Positions 53,991 through 62,740 of a DNA stretch of 64,000 bases are shown piece by piece. This DNA comes from Halobacillus litoralis. GTDB taxonomy: Bacteria > Bacillota > Bacilli > Bacillales > Halobacillaceae. The DNA is taken from positions 2,722,001 to 2,786,000 of the forward strand of contig NZ_CP129016.1 in assembly GCF_020524085.2 (NCBI RefSeq), read 5' to 3'. Below the pieces are notes generated by a model that worked only from the letters and a program-made list of their open reading frames with translations, was not told where the DNA came from and did not search any database. Made by a program: the position numbers and the translations under genes. Positions within the stretch are counted from its first letter, which is position 1; every line of letters begins with the position of its first letter.

Positions 53991-54129
53991 TAGCCACTCA
54001 TCAAACATCTCGAAACTTAGTCTTCAAGAATAGGGAGCTAAAGTTGAAGGTCGGGTAGAGGTATTCGGCAGGGGATTTTCTTTCGAAAACGCGGTTCCTT
54101 TTTCTTTTTTTGCATATTAAGATAGATAG

Positions 54130-54156
54130 TGTAACTTTTTTCATACATAAAGCGAC
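54130..54156 (+). promoter_or_regulatory. SigX autoregulatory promoter
   Basis: TGTAAC (54130-54135), exactly 17 bases, then CGAC (54153-54156). This is the SigX consensus of B. subtilis with no mismatch, 29 bp before the sigX start. Confidence 0.85.
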
Positions 54157-54184
54157 TATTAAAGTGAACCAGGAGGTACCACCA

Positions 54185-54727
54185 TTGCGAACGTTCTTTG
54201 ATGAACTATACGAAAATTATCACCATGACCTGTTTCAGTTTCTTATCTATATGGTCAAGGACAGAAGTCTTGCTGAGGACTTGGTTCAGGATGTATATGT
54301 GAGGGTCATGAAATCATATGATTCATTCAATGGAAAAAGCTCAGAGAAAACATGGTTGTTTTCCATAGCCAGGCACGTAGCCATTGATTATTTCCGCAAA
54401 CAAAAAAGAAAGAGAAACCGATTCATGGAGTTCTTTGATTGGAGTGAGAAAGGGGAGCAAATCAAAGACCAGAACAAAATGCCTGAAGAGATTGCCGTGC
54501 AGAATGATGAAATTCAACAAGTCTATCAAGCTCTTGATAAATGTACGGTTGATCAGCGAAGTGTGTTGATTTTCCGTTTCATTCAAGGGATGTCTATAAA
54601 AGAAACAGCAGAAATCTTAAGCTGGAGTGAGAGTAAAGTGAAGACGACTCAACATCGAGCCATGAAAGCTCTTAAGGAAATACTTGAAGACATGGAAGAA
54701 GGGAGGGGAGACCGTGAAGAAGCGTAA
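54185..54727 (+). CDS. sigX: ECF sigma factor SigX
   Basis: An extracytoplasmic-function sigma factor of 180 residues that controls cell-envelope modification genes in B. subtilis. Region 2 has DRSLAEDLVQDVYVRVM and KTWLFSIARHVAIDYFRKQK; region 4 has GMSIKETAEILSWSESKVKT. Start TTG 54185 has AGGAGG upstream and begins in homologous sequence; the frame reaching 54110 would include the promoter and is rejected. It overlaps rsiX by 14 bases. Confidence 0.94.
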   Translation: MRTFFDELYENYHHDLFQFLIYMVKDRSLAEDLVQDVYVRVMKSYDSFNGKSSEKTWLFSIARHVAIDYFRKQKRKRNRFMEFFDWSEKGEQIKDQNKMPEEIAVQNDEIQQVYQALDKCTVDQRSVLIFRFIQGMSIKETAEILSWSESKVKTTQHRAMKALKEILEDMEEGRGDREEA

Positions 54728-55940
54728 CGACGAAGATATCAAAAAAGCATTAGGGAAGCTCCCTTCTATGGAAGACCGCCAATCGAAAGATATGCTTTAC
54801 CAAAAGGTTTCTTCACGCGTTCATACACCAAAAAGGAGAGTAGCTCCATGGGTGTTTCCCGGGTTAGCTACGATCGCTGTTTTGCTGGTACTTGCTGTGT
54901 TCATTCCTGTCTTTTTTAGTAACAATGGAATGCTTACCGTAGAAGATTCTGCCGATCATGCGAATGAAAGTACAGAATCTTCCACAGCAAATCAGGAAAC
55001 GGGTCCTTCCCTTGATGCACCTACTACAGAGGGGGAAGAGGAAAGCGCTGAAGTCCAGGAAGCCGAACCCTCCAGCGAAGAGAAAAGTCTCCCTCCAGAA
55101 GAAAATGAAGAGGAAGGATCACAAGCGAGTGAATCAAACCTTCAAGAAGAACAGGAATCGTCTGAGACCGAGCTTGAATCACTGGTCTTAAAAAGTGACG
55201 AAGGGAGTTTTATTACGCTTTCTTATCCAGGGAAAAATGCGGAAGTCATCCTTCCTACGCTCCAGAGTCAGCAGGAGTCCAGCGCATTCTCACCTGAGAA
55301 ATACGGTTTAGCTGAGAGGGCTGTAAGTGAACTGGAATATGAGGTGGATGAAAAACAAGGTTCGGCTGTCGTTACGTTTCCTGATGATTTCACTGTCAGT
55401 GGTGCTGCGTGGGCAAGTGCGATCATAGAAAGCATCCGTTGGGACTTGGCTAACTTTCAACTGGAAGAAATCACGGTTCAAACAGAATCAGGGAACCCTG
55501 TCACTCTGGGAAGCTACGGAGAAATGTCTGAAGTTCCTGTTATTCAACAAGGAGAGTACATCTTTCAATTGTATCAATACGAAGATTCATCTGAACGTTT
55601 ACTAGCTCCTATTTCTGTTGAGGATTCTCCAACGTTCCGTGATGCTCTTTCATTGATGAAAGAAAAAGGCAACGGTCTCTTTGTGACGCCGGCCGTGCCG
55701 GAACATGTTCAGTTCACTTCCACGACAGTAGATCAACAAACAGTGAATATCAACCTTCAACATGAATCATGGGCAAGTGAACAGCAGCTTTTGACTATGA
55801 TTGAAGCTATCCTTGCAACAGCAGGACAGTTTGGTTTTGAAAAAGTCAAGTTCAACGGAATCAACGTACGTGAGTTTTCCACCTATGATCTTGAAGAGCC
55901 AATCGATGTTCCGGAAAGAATTAATCCTGTTGTGGAGTAA
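54714..55940 (+). CDS. rsiX: Anti-sigma factor RsiX
   Basis: A single-span membrane protein of 408 residues. The cytosolic N-terminus (1-45) binds SigX; the span is about 47-70 (VFPGLATIAVLLVLAVFIPV); a long Glu/Ser-rich linker (80-155) leads to an extracytoplasmic region with two GerMN-like halves. Start GTG 54714 follows GGGAGGGGAG; the upstream ATG at 54684 is rejected. The very acidic linker suits a salt-adapted surface protein. Its overlap with sigX couples the pair. Confidence 0.92.
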   Translation: MKKRNDEDIKKALGKLPSMEDRQSKDMLYQKVSSRVHTPKRRVAPWVFPGLATIAVLLVLAVFIPVFFSNNGMLTVEDSADHANESTESSTANQETGPSLDAPTTEGEEESAEVQEAEPSSEEKSLPPEENEEEGSQASESNLQEEQESSETELESLVLKSDEGSFITLSYPGKNAEVILPTLQSQQESSAFSPEKYGLAERAVSELEYEVDEKQGSAVVTFPDDFTVSGAAWASAIIESIRWDLANFQLEEITVQTESGNPVTLGSYGEMSEVPVIQQGEYIFQLYQYEDSSERLLAPISVEDSPTFRDALSLMKEKGNGLFVTPAVPEHVQFTSTTVDQQTVNINLQHESWASEQQLLTMIEAILATAGQFGFEKVKFNGINVREFSTYDLEEPIDVPERINPVVE

Positions 55941-55946
55941 TGACTT

Positions 55947-55983
55947 AGAACCCTCTGCGGTGATTGCAGAGGGTTCTTTATAT
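55947..55983 (+). terminator. Terminator after rsiX
   Basis: AGAACCCTCTGC / GCAGAGGGTTCT, 7-base loop, followed by TTATAT. Confidence 0.85.
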
Positions 55984-56162
55984 TCATTAGGAAATGATAG
56001 GGCGGTTGCTGGCCATATAAGCGGCACGAGGGAGTCAACCGTTCTACTGAATTTCCACTTCTATGTTTCTTGTCTAACCGGACGCTCCCAGAGCCTTTGT
56101 TCTAGGATTGCCCCTCTTGCTCGTGTTAAAATAGAGAAACGTAGTAAAGGGGACGATAGGTA

Positions 56163-56612
56163 ATGGATAAACAGGAAGTGCGCAAAAAGGTATCTGAAAA
56201 AATAAAGTTAATTCGTGTCGAGCATGGATATACGCAGGACAAGATGGCAGATATTCTCGGATTATCTAAAAAGACTCTTGTCCAAATTGAAAAACAAAGA
56301 ACTTTGGCTGGCTGGACAACTGTTGTCGCCATATGTGCTCTTTTTCAAGAAAGCGATGTTTTGAAAGGCGTGTTAGGTGATGCTCCTGTAGAAATCGTAG
56401 AAACCATTGCCCATGAGCAAGTAGAGCCTCAAGGGAAGAAGACGCTTGGCGGGAAGGTATGGTGGCAGACGATTGCAGAAGGGGAAAACTACATCCTTCA
56501 GCAAAACCTGATTAGTCACCATTATAGAATCATTGATTCCGAAGATTATCGTCTGTTTTCTACCATTAATCGGACCGAGGCGGAAATCCGTTTTGAAGAA
56601 CTAGTCAAATAA
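56163..56612 (+). CDS. XRE-family transcriptional regulator
   Basis: A 149-residue DNA-binding protein. The helix-turn-helix covers about residues 14-45 (LIRVEHGYTQDKMADILGLS, then KKTLVQIEK). A C-terminal region of about 60 residues (GGKVWWQTIAEGENYILQQN onward) has no domain I recognise. Start ATG 56163 has GGGGACGATAGG upstream. It stands alone between rsiX and the convergent fer gene. Its targets are unknown. Confidence 0.85.
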   Translation: MDKQEVRKKVSEKIKLIRVEHGYTQDKMADILGLSKKTLVQIEKQRTLAGWTTVVAICALFQESDVLKGVLGDAPVEIVETIAHEQVEPQGKKTLGGKVWWQTIAEGENYILQQNLISHHYRIIDSEDYRLFSTINRTEAEIRFEELVK

Positions 56613-56637
56613 AAAAGCCCCTTTTCAAGGGGCTTTT
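56613..56637. terminator. Bidirectional terminator
   Basis: AAAAGCCCCTT / AAGGGGCTTTT with loop TTC, A6 before and T4 at the end. It is shared by the XRE gene (+) and fer (-). Confidence 0.9.
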
Positions 56638-56651
56638 GGTCACGAGGTACA

Positions 56652-56996
<345 letters not shown>

Positions 56997-57034
56997 CTAA
57001 ACCATATTGAACACGTACGGGAAGGGGGGAGAAG

Positions 57035-58105
57035 ATGTTTGGTCATTTGGTTTTAACATGTGTGGATCGATTCAGAGGGGAGCGTACAGTCTCGGGCATC
57101 TATCACTTACTGACAGGCAAGCGGTCATCGCAAACATTACAGGATGCCAAAGGATACGAGCTTGATATGCTTTTCGGTGTTTATCCATCACTAAAGCGCG
57201 AGACATTGGGAACACAGGTTCAAAAGCTGGTTCATGACGGGTGTATTCAAATCAATGAACAATCTTTCCCTTCTATAACTCCTGAAGGAATTCGGCAATT
57301 GTCTTCCTTTCCTGTTTATGAACTAGAATACTTTGAAGGTATGGTCTGGCATGATGTCATTCCTACTTTTATGAAGAGAGTCTATCTTCTGTTACAGACG
57401 GTGGCGAACACCAATGCTGGCATTCACCAATATGTACCCATCGTGGATGATTTCGCCACACAGAAATGGGTGCGTACGGTTTATCTTCAATTCCAGGATA
57501 AATTGCCGAAGATGGTAGAATCGATGTATGAAGAGATTCACCACCTACTAAAAAAACACCCCTCACAACAAGCTGATTTGTTCGCCCATCGCTTAACAGG
57601 GGGTGGAGTGATCGGCATGACGATCGATCAGCTCAAAAGGGAGTTCACGTTGAATGTAGAAGATGTCGAGCTCATGCTGCAACATACTCACTATTATTTG
57701 TTTCTTGAATCCAAAACGAAAAAGGATGACTACCCTGTCCTGCACCTTTGTACGAAAGGGCTCGATGCGACAAACTTGATTACAAGGTCTGCTAGAAAAA
57801 CGTATCAATATATGAAGCAAGGCTTGAGCTTGCAGGAAATTATGAATGTAAGGAGATTGAAAAAAAGCACCATCCAAGACCACATCGTAGAATCCGCTTT
57901 AATCATCCCGGATTTTTCAATCACGTCTTTTTTGAGTGAGGAAGACGTACGAGAGATCAATAAAATGGGAAGTCAAATGAATACAAAAAAGCTAAAGCAA
58001 ATCTATGAAGCGCTGGAAGGAAAATATGATTATTTTGAATTGCGCCTCGCATTAGCGAAAGGACAGCACGCAATAAAGGAAGGTATGACACAGGATGAGG
58101 TATGA
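57035..58105 (+). CDS. ypbB: YpbB-like helix-turn-helix protein
   Basis: A 356-residue protein in the place of ypbB, directly before recQ in B. subtilis. Most of it is helical without a known domain; near residues 265-295 a helix-turn-helix with GLSLQEIMNVRRLKKSTIQD resembles the HTH found in RecQ C-termini. Start ATG 57035 follows GGGAAGGGGGGAG. It overlaps recQ by 11 bases, which suggests that the two proteins work together, perhaps with YpbB supplying the DNA-binding part missing from the short RecQ. Confidence 0.85.
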   Translation: MFGHLVLTCVDRFRGERTVSGIYHLLTGKRSSQTLQDAKGYELDMLFGVYPSLKRETLGTQVQKLVHDGCIQINEQSFPSITPEGIRQLSSFPVYELEYFEGMVWHDVIPTFMKRVYLLLQTVANTNAGIHQYVPIVDDFATQKWVRTVYLQFQDKLPKMVESMYEEIHHLLKKHPSQQADLFAHRLTGGGVIGMTIDQLKREFTLNVEDVELMLQHTHYYLFLESKTKKDDYPVLHLCTKGLDATNLITRSARKTYQYMKQGLSLQEIMNVRRLKKSTIQDHIVESALIIPDFSITSFLSEEDVREINKMGSQMNTKKLKQIYEALEGKYDYFELRLALAKGQHAIKEGMTQDEV

Positions 58106-59608
58106 TCTAAATTCAGTACTGAAAGAAAATTTCGGCTTTAACGAATTTCGGGAGGGGCAGAGAGAAGTGATTACAGATGTTCTCGAGGGCAACGATGTAT
58201 TAGGAATCTTACCTACCGGAACAGGGAAATCGCTATGCTATCAACTTCCTGCCAGGATCCTTGGTGGTACAACACTTGTCGTCTCCCCACTCATATCATT
58301 AATGGTGGATCAGGTGAAGCAATTGAAAGCATCTGGTTTTAAGGCAGTTACGGCTATGAACAGTTTCATGGATCAGCCTGAAAGAAGTGCTGTATTAAAA
58401 AACCTTCATAAATACTCTCTTGTTTATATATCACCTGAAATGTTGCAGAACGATTGGTTGCAGCAGCGATTGAATCGTATCGATGTCAATCTCTTTGTTA
58501 TTGACGAAGCCCACTGCATTTCTCAGTGGGGACACGAGTTTAGAACAGATTATCTCAAGCTTCACCAGACCATCGAAGACCTTGGCCACCCAACCGTAAT
58601 GGCTTTAAGTGCAACAGCTACCCCTGATGTGCAGCAGGACATCAGGGAAAAGTTGAGACTTCCTCACATGAAAAAAAAGAATCTATCCGATGGATAAACA
58701 AAACATTAGTTTTGCTGTTGAAGAATGCACGAGTCCTGAAGAAAAAACGGAACGGATTGTTCAATTGCTCAAAAAGAACCTGGCACCAACGATGATCTAT
58801 TTTTCAAGCCGGCAGTGGGCGGAAAAGGTTAGTTTTGAACTAAGGGACCGTTTAAAGCAGAGAGTCGCTTTTTACCATGGTGGTATGGAGCAAACAGATC
58901 GAATGCTGGTGCAACAGCAATTCATGAATAATCAATTGGATGTCATTTGTTGCACGAGTGCTTTTGGAATGGGTGTAGACAAAAAAAGACATACGGATCG
59001 TCCTACACTTCCATTTGCCCCCTCAATTAGAATCCTTCATTCAAGAGGTCGGGAGGGCAGGACGGGACGGAGGAGCGGCTGTTAGCCTTCTGCTCTATAC
59101 ACGTCAGGACCATTTTCTACCTCAAAGGCTCATACAGAGTGAATTACCGGGAAGGAATGACCTTCAACAGGTATTTTCCTTTTTAACGAAAAATCAAGGA
59201 GAAGAAGTTCCTGAAGATGATGTGATGATCGAACGTTTTGAATTATCCGAATCACAATGGAACTTTATCAAGTTTCAATTAGAAGAAGAGGGCGCGTTGC
59301 ATGGCGGGAGATTAATAGGCGTGACCCCTGAACTCATTCAAGAAATTCATCGCTTCTTAGAGGAGAGATGGCAGTATAAACACAACAAACTGAATGAAAT
59401 GTTGAGGTGGATTCATGTATCCGATTGTCGCAGAGAAGCGTTGTATAAACCGTTTCAGGACATGATCCGAACGCCTACCGTCCCATGCTGCGACGAATGT
59501 GATTTCAACATAGATGAGCTATCTTTCCAAGAGGAGAGACAAACATATGATACATTCAGCTGGGAAGATCGCTTAAAGCTTATTTTTAAACAAGGAGTCG
59601 GTTTATGA
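58095..59608 (+). pseudogene. recQ: RecQ-family ATP-dependent DNA helicase (RecS type), two frameshifts
   Basis: Superfamily 2 3'-5' helicase, 503 residues after correction. Motif I is PTGTGKSLCYQLPA, motif II DEAH (VIDEAHCISQWGHEF), motif III LSATATPDVQ and motif VI VGRAGRDG; the C-terminal zinc-binding region has CRREAL and CCDECD. There is no RQC or HRDC domain, so this is the short RecS class. The frame breaks in the A8 run 58671-58678 and the A7 run 58981-58987; one fewer A in each restores HMKKRIYPMDKQN and GVDKKDIRIVLHF. Start ATG 58095 overlaps ypbB; the stop overlaps the next gene by 4 bases. Confidence 0.88.
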
Positions 59609-60201
59609 AACGAAAGAGTCAATCAGAACTGATTATGGAAATGGACGACCGGGAAATCACATTACAATTGGTTCTAACTCAGTTGAGTATACTGATTCTT
59701 GCACTCATAGGAAGTGTATTCCTTTTTGACGCGTTTTGGGCCGATTGGAGCAGTCAATTTGATTTTCACGTGAACGAACTGTTGGTTTATGGGTTCCTCC
59801 CAGGACTTATGGTGCTTCTCATCGACCTTTTTCTCGTGTATCGTTTACCTCAAAGGATGTACGATGATGGCGGGATTAATGTCAAAGTGTTCAAAAATCG
59901 TTCCAGCTTAAGTATTATAGGGATTACTTTGTTGGTTGCGGTAAGTGAAGAAATGTTATTCCGCGGGGTCCTGCATGCTGAGTTTGGATATGTTATTGCA
60001 AGTGTCCTCTTTGCCGTTATGCATATCCGTTATTTAACAAAAATCGTGTTATTGGTTTCGGTTTTATTTGTCAGTTTTTTTATCGGTTATATGTATGAGG
60101 TGACCGGTAATTTACTTGTGACCATCCTGGCACATTTCCTTATTGATGTTGTATTAGCTTTTTGGATACGTTTCGGAAAATGGGGGGAAGTCGATGAGTG
60201 A
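59605..60201 (+). CDS. ypbD: CPBP-family intramembrane metalloprotease (YpbD-like)
   Basis: A 198-residue membrane protein with about six spans. The Abi/CAAX motif EEMLFRGVLHAEFG is present near residue 115 (Glu-Glu and Arg), with later conserved His in FAVMHIRY and ILAHFLIDVVLAF. These residues form the metal site of type II CAAX prenyl endopeptidase relatives. Start ATG 59605 overlaps recQ by 4 bases (ATGA). The order recQ-ypbD matches B. subtilis. The substrate is unknown. Confidence 0.9.
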   Translation: MKRKSQSELIMEMDDREITLQLVLTQLSILILALIGSVFLFDAFWADWSSQFDFHVNELLVYGFLPGLMVLLIDLFLVYRLPQRMYDDGGINVKVFKNRSSLSIIGITLLVAVSEEMLFRGVLHAEFGYVIASVLFAVMHIRYLTKIVLLVSVLFVSFFIGYMYEVTGNLLVTILAHFLIDVVLAFWIRFGKWGEVDE

Positions 60202-60505
60202 TCAGCATTCATCAGAAGATCAAGCAGAAAACTTGAGGGGATACACAAAGGAGCGAGGGTTTGAAAGGGAAGAGTTAGACATCCTGGATCTGCCTCCAAG
60301 AAAAGATGTACATGAAGGAAAGAAAGAAAAGACGAGATGGAAGGTGAATGCGATTTGGATGCGCTTCCTCTTTGTCATCCTTCTTATTTTGATCATTGTG
60401 ATCCTATCCTATCCTTATTGGGACGTGTGGTTCGGACAAACCTTTCCTGAACCGGCCGTCATAGAAGAATCGCCCTACCATGAACAAATCACAGTAGAGC
60501 GATGA
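60194..60505 (+). CDS. Single-span membrane protein in the ypbE position
   Basis: A 103-residue protein: a highly charged N-terminal part (1-53), one span (about 54-73, WMRFLFVILLILIIVILSYP) and a short outside tail. B. subtilis has ypbE, a LysM-bearing protein with a charged N-terminus and one span, at this spot. Here the LysM domain is absent, so this may be a shortened relative. Start ATG 60194 overlaps ypbD by 8 bases, after GGGGGGAAG. Function unknown. Confidence 0.7.
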   Translation: MSDQHSSEDQAENLRGYTKERGFEREELDILDLPPRKDVHEGKKEKTRWKVNAIWMRFLFVILLILIIVILSYPYWDVWFGQTFPEPAVIEESPYHEQITVER

Positions 60506-60508
60506 CCT

Positions 60509-61078
60509 TTAGAAAAATTGCTTTCGATCCCTTTCGAACTTAAGTATTTCAACCGCTTCTCTGAACCTTTGGGAGTGAATCACTTCTCTTTCACGCAAAA
60601 ATTTTAAACTGTCATTCAAGCAAGGGTCATCGGACATGTTAATGATCCACTGATAGGTCGCCCTGGCTTTCTCCTCGGCGGCAATATCCTCATAGAGGTC
60701 AGCAATCGGATCTCCCTTCGCCTGGATGTAAGTGGCTGTCCATGGGTTTCCGCCTGCATTATTGTAATACAAAGCATGATCATGGCTTGCATAATGCGCA
60801 CCAAGTCCAGCTGCTTTCATCTGCTCCGGTGTAGCATCCTTGGTAAGTTTATAGATCATCGTGGCAATCATTTCTAAATGGGCGAATTCCTCTGTCCCGA
60901 TATCTGTTAAAAGTCCGATCACTTTATCCGGTATACTGTACCGCTGATTCAAGTAACGAAGGGCTGCGGATAATTCGCCGTCCGCTCCTCCATACTGTTC
61001 AATCAAATATTTGGCAAGTCTCGGATTGCATTCTGTTACTTTCACCGGATATTGTAACTTCTTTTCGTAATACCACAT
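60509..61078 (-). CDS. cotJC: Spore coat protein CotJC, manganese catalase-like
   Basis: Ferritin-like spore coat protein of 189 residues related to dimanganese catalases. The metal ligands are Glu in ELSAALRYLNQRYS, EEFAHLEM (E-x-x-H) and EEKARATYQW, with His in REVIHSQRFREA. It is the third gene of cotJABC, whose products enter the coat together. Start ATG 61076-61078 follows AGGAGGG. Confidence 0.94.
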   Translation of the reverse strand: MWYYEKKLQYPVKVTECNPRLAKYLIEQYGGADGELSAALRYLNQRYSIPDKVIGLLTDIGTEEFAHLEMIATMIYKLTKDATPEQMKAAGLGAHYASHDHALYYNNAGGNPWTATYIQAKGDPIADLYEDIAAEEKARATYQWIINMSDDPCLNDSLKFLREREVIHSQRFREAVEILKFERDRKQFF

Positions 61079-61111
61079 AAGCGCCCTCCTATTTCCTTCA
61101 TGAATGAAGGG

Positions 61112-61381
61112 TTATAATTGCCATGGCCACGGGCTGTCGCCCCAATTCCATGGATACCCTGAAAAACTGCCCCCGTACTGCCTTAATGGCCCAAAGCGCT
61201 GCTCATAGGCGGATTTTAGATCCCTGCTTTCAACGGCAAGCTGATTGAACTGCTGGATTGCCTGAGTGTCCTGTGGATGGGTATCCAGGTAAAGGGTAAG
61301 TTCCACCAAAGCGAAATCCACCATCTGAATCTTTTCCATTAAAGCATACCGGTCTTTTGCAGGGTTGGCCGTTTGCTTCAT
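61112..61381 (-). CDS. cotJB: Spore coat protein CotJB
   Basis: An 89-residue coat protein. The family core is MVDFALVELTLYLDTHPQD followed by QFNQLAVESRDLKSAYEQRFGPL; the C-terminus is rich in Trp, Pro and Gly (GYPWNWGDSPWPW). Start ATG 61379-61381 follows AAAGGGG; the frame reaching 61435 is rejected. It overlaps the cotJA stop by four bases (ATGA) and is coupled to it. Confidence 0.93.
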   Translation of the reverse strand: MKQTANPAKDRYALMEKIQMVDFALVELTLYLDTHPQDTQAIQQFNQLAVESRDLKSAYEQRFGPLRQYGGSFSGYPWNWGDSPWPWQL

Positions 61382-61599
61382 CGTTTTGCCCCTTTCTCTG
61401 AAGGTGTAGGGTATGGATCGTACAATGCCGGCCAAAGAGTTCCTTTATACAAAGCTTCTTGAATAGGGAATTGTTGCAAATTTGGAGGCTGGAATCCCAG
61501 ATAAAGGTTGGGAGGTGTTTGGTAACAAATCGTCCCTCTAGGCGGACAAGGATCGAAAAGGCCACGGTATGGCTGGTAGCATTTGATTGGTGTGTACAT
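61378..61599 (-). CDS. cotJA: Spore coat associated protein CotJA
   Basis: A 73-residue coat protein, proline-, tyrosine- and glutamine-rich (LGFQPPNLQQFP; WPALYDPYPTP), characteristic of CotJA. It is first of cotJABC. Start ATG 61597-61599 follows TAGGATGT. A sigma-E-like promoter lies 26-55 bp upstream. All three genes overlap or abut, as in B. subtilis. Confidence 0.9.
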   Translation of the reverse strand: MYTPIKCYQPYRGLFDPCPPRGTICYQTPPNLYLGFQPPNLQQFPIQEALYKGTLWPALYDPYPTPSEKGAKR

Positions 61600-61624
61600 C
61601 CTAAATCACATCCTTTTCCTTGGA

Positions 61625-61654
61625 ATTTTATGTGTCCCTTCCTTGTCCTATTCG
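61625..61654 (-). promoter_or_regulatory. Candidate sigma-E promoter of cotJ
   Basis: On the minus strand, ATA in GAATAGG, 16 bases, then CATAAAAT (fits CATAnnnT). Spacing equals that of the candidate dacB promoter. cotJ is a sigma-E operon in B. subtilis. Confidence 0.45.
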
Positions 61655-61723
61655 ACCCAGGCAGGATATTAGACGGCTGATGGCGAAATTATTACCGTGT
61701 AAATCAAAAGAAGAGGTGAGTGT

Positions 61724-62363
61724 ATGTTTGTTAAAGGTATTATGAAACCCGCCCACAAATCCTTCACGGCGGAATCATCCACTTCACTTTCAGAAATCTT
61801 GAAAGTGCTTGATGAGAAAGATATTGAGGCCATGCCTGTTTTGAAATCGGGTCAATTCACAGGAATGGTTTCTAAAGAGATCATCTTTCGGGCCCTATTT
61901 TAATTCAGAAGAAGGAATGGATCGAAAAACGTTTCTTAATGAGACCACTGCTGGTGATGTTGCCATGCATAAAGATTATTATATTCACGATGAAGAGGTT
62001 TTCGAACATACGCTGCCTATGTTCAAAGGTTTTTCTGTACTGGCTGTTGTCAACCAATCTGAGAAGTTTCTCGGTCTCGTCACAAGGTTTGACGTCATAG
62101 AACAGTTCGAAAGTGCATTTGGGGTCAACAAAAAAGGAGTAAGGATTGCCTTTACGTCTGAAGAGTCATCAGGAAGGATCGAAAGGCTCGGGGATATTAT
62201 CAAGAGTTATCATGAAAACGTGATTTCACTTGCCACTTTCGATGAAACCGATAAGCTTGCCAGAAGAATTGTTTTGAAGATTGAAGAAAACGATAATATT
62301 GAAGCATTCACTAAGAAACTCGAAAAGACGGGTTTTAGAATTCTGAGCGTAAAGAACGTGTGA
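61724..62363 (+). pseudogene. Paired CBS-domain protein with ACT-like C-terminus, one frameshift
   Basis: A 212-residue regulatory-type protein after correction: CBS 1 (about 1-55, MKPAHKSFTAESSTSLSEIL), CBS 2 (about 75-130, TTAGDVAMHKDYYIHDEEV) and a C-terminal part resembling an ACT domain (about 142-210). The layout is AcuB-like; CBS pairs bind adenine nucleotides. The frame breaks near 61890-61895 (GGGCCC); removing one C restores IIFRAYFNSEEGMDRK. Start ATG 61724 follows AAGAGGTGAG. The role is not readable. Confidence 0.78.
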
Positions 62364-62415
62364 GTGAATCATACGTTAATGCCTCATATTAAAAACATGA
62401 CATAGGAAGATAACG

Positions 62416-62452
62416 AAACCGCTCACGATGTGTAATCATGAGCGGTTTTTTC
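62416..62452 (+). terminator. Terminator after the CBS gene
   Basis: AAACCGCTCA / TGAGCGGTTT, 13-base loop, then T4 C. Confidence 0.85.
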
Positions 62453-62612
62453 TAATATGCAGGTTTGGTGCAGTATAATTTTTCTTTTGCCAGAGGGCCT
62501 TTGTAGAATGCAAGGGTAAGAATCATACTTGCGAGCAAAGCTATGACCAGAATCCAACGCTGCCCTTACCACCTAAGTCCTTGAACTCTGTCAACCATAT
62601 CTTATGCTCCAT
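62452..62612 (-). pseudogene. Possible small membrane protein with one missing base
   Basis: On the minus strand an ATG at 62610-62612 opens a frame (MEHKIWLTEFKDLGG) that soon hits a stop. One extra G in the adjacent GGG run would join it to a second frame with one hydrophobic span (WILVIALLASMILTLAFY) and end at TAG 62452-62454, giving a 53-residue membrane protein. No strong binding site is seen. If real, it is broken here by a -1 event, opposite in sign to the other frameshifts of the window. Confidence 0.35.
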
Positions 62613-62740
62613 ATTTTAATATCCTGATGACTTTTCCCTTTGTATGATGAAACGTAAGGTTTTCATAGGGGTACATTTTATAAAGTTTGGGCGTTTATGA
62701 TAATATAAGAGTTCTAATACTATACTGAGGGGGTGCACAT

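Larger units (their letters stand above)
53515..54030. repeat. Structured repeat locus 4 (degraded A element, B element)
   Basis: It fills most of the gap between the ECF gene and sigX. A (53554-53672) and inverted B (53871-53990) are separated by 198 bp. Flanks match locus 3 (GGTTCGTTTGCTGTATTGAG before A; ACTCATCAAACATCTCGAAA after B). The spacer has AAGCATAAAGTGTTCTATAT, matching locus 3 at most positions. Confidence 0.85.

Noticed and set aside
17225..54030. CRISPR array as the cause of the repeats
   Set aside because: Copies are about 120 bp, paired and inverted, separated by many kilobases, with no regular spacers and no cas genes.
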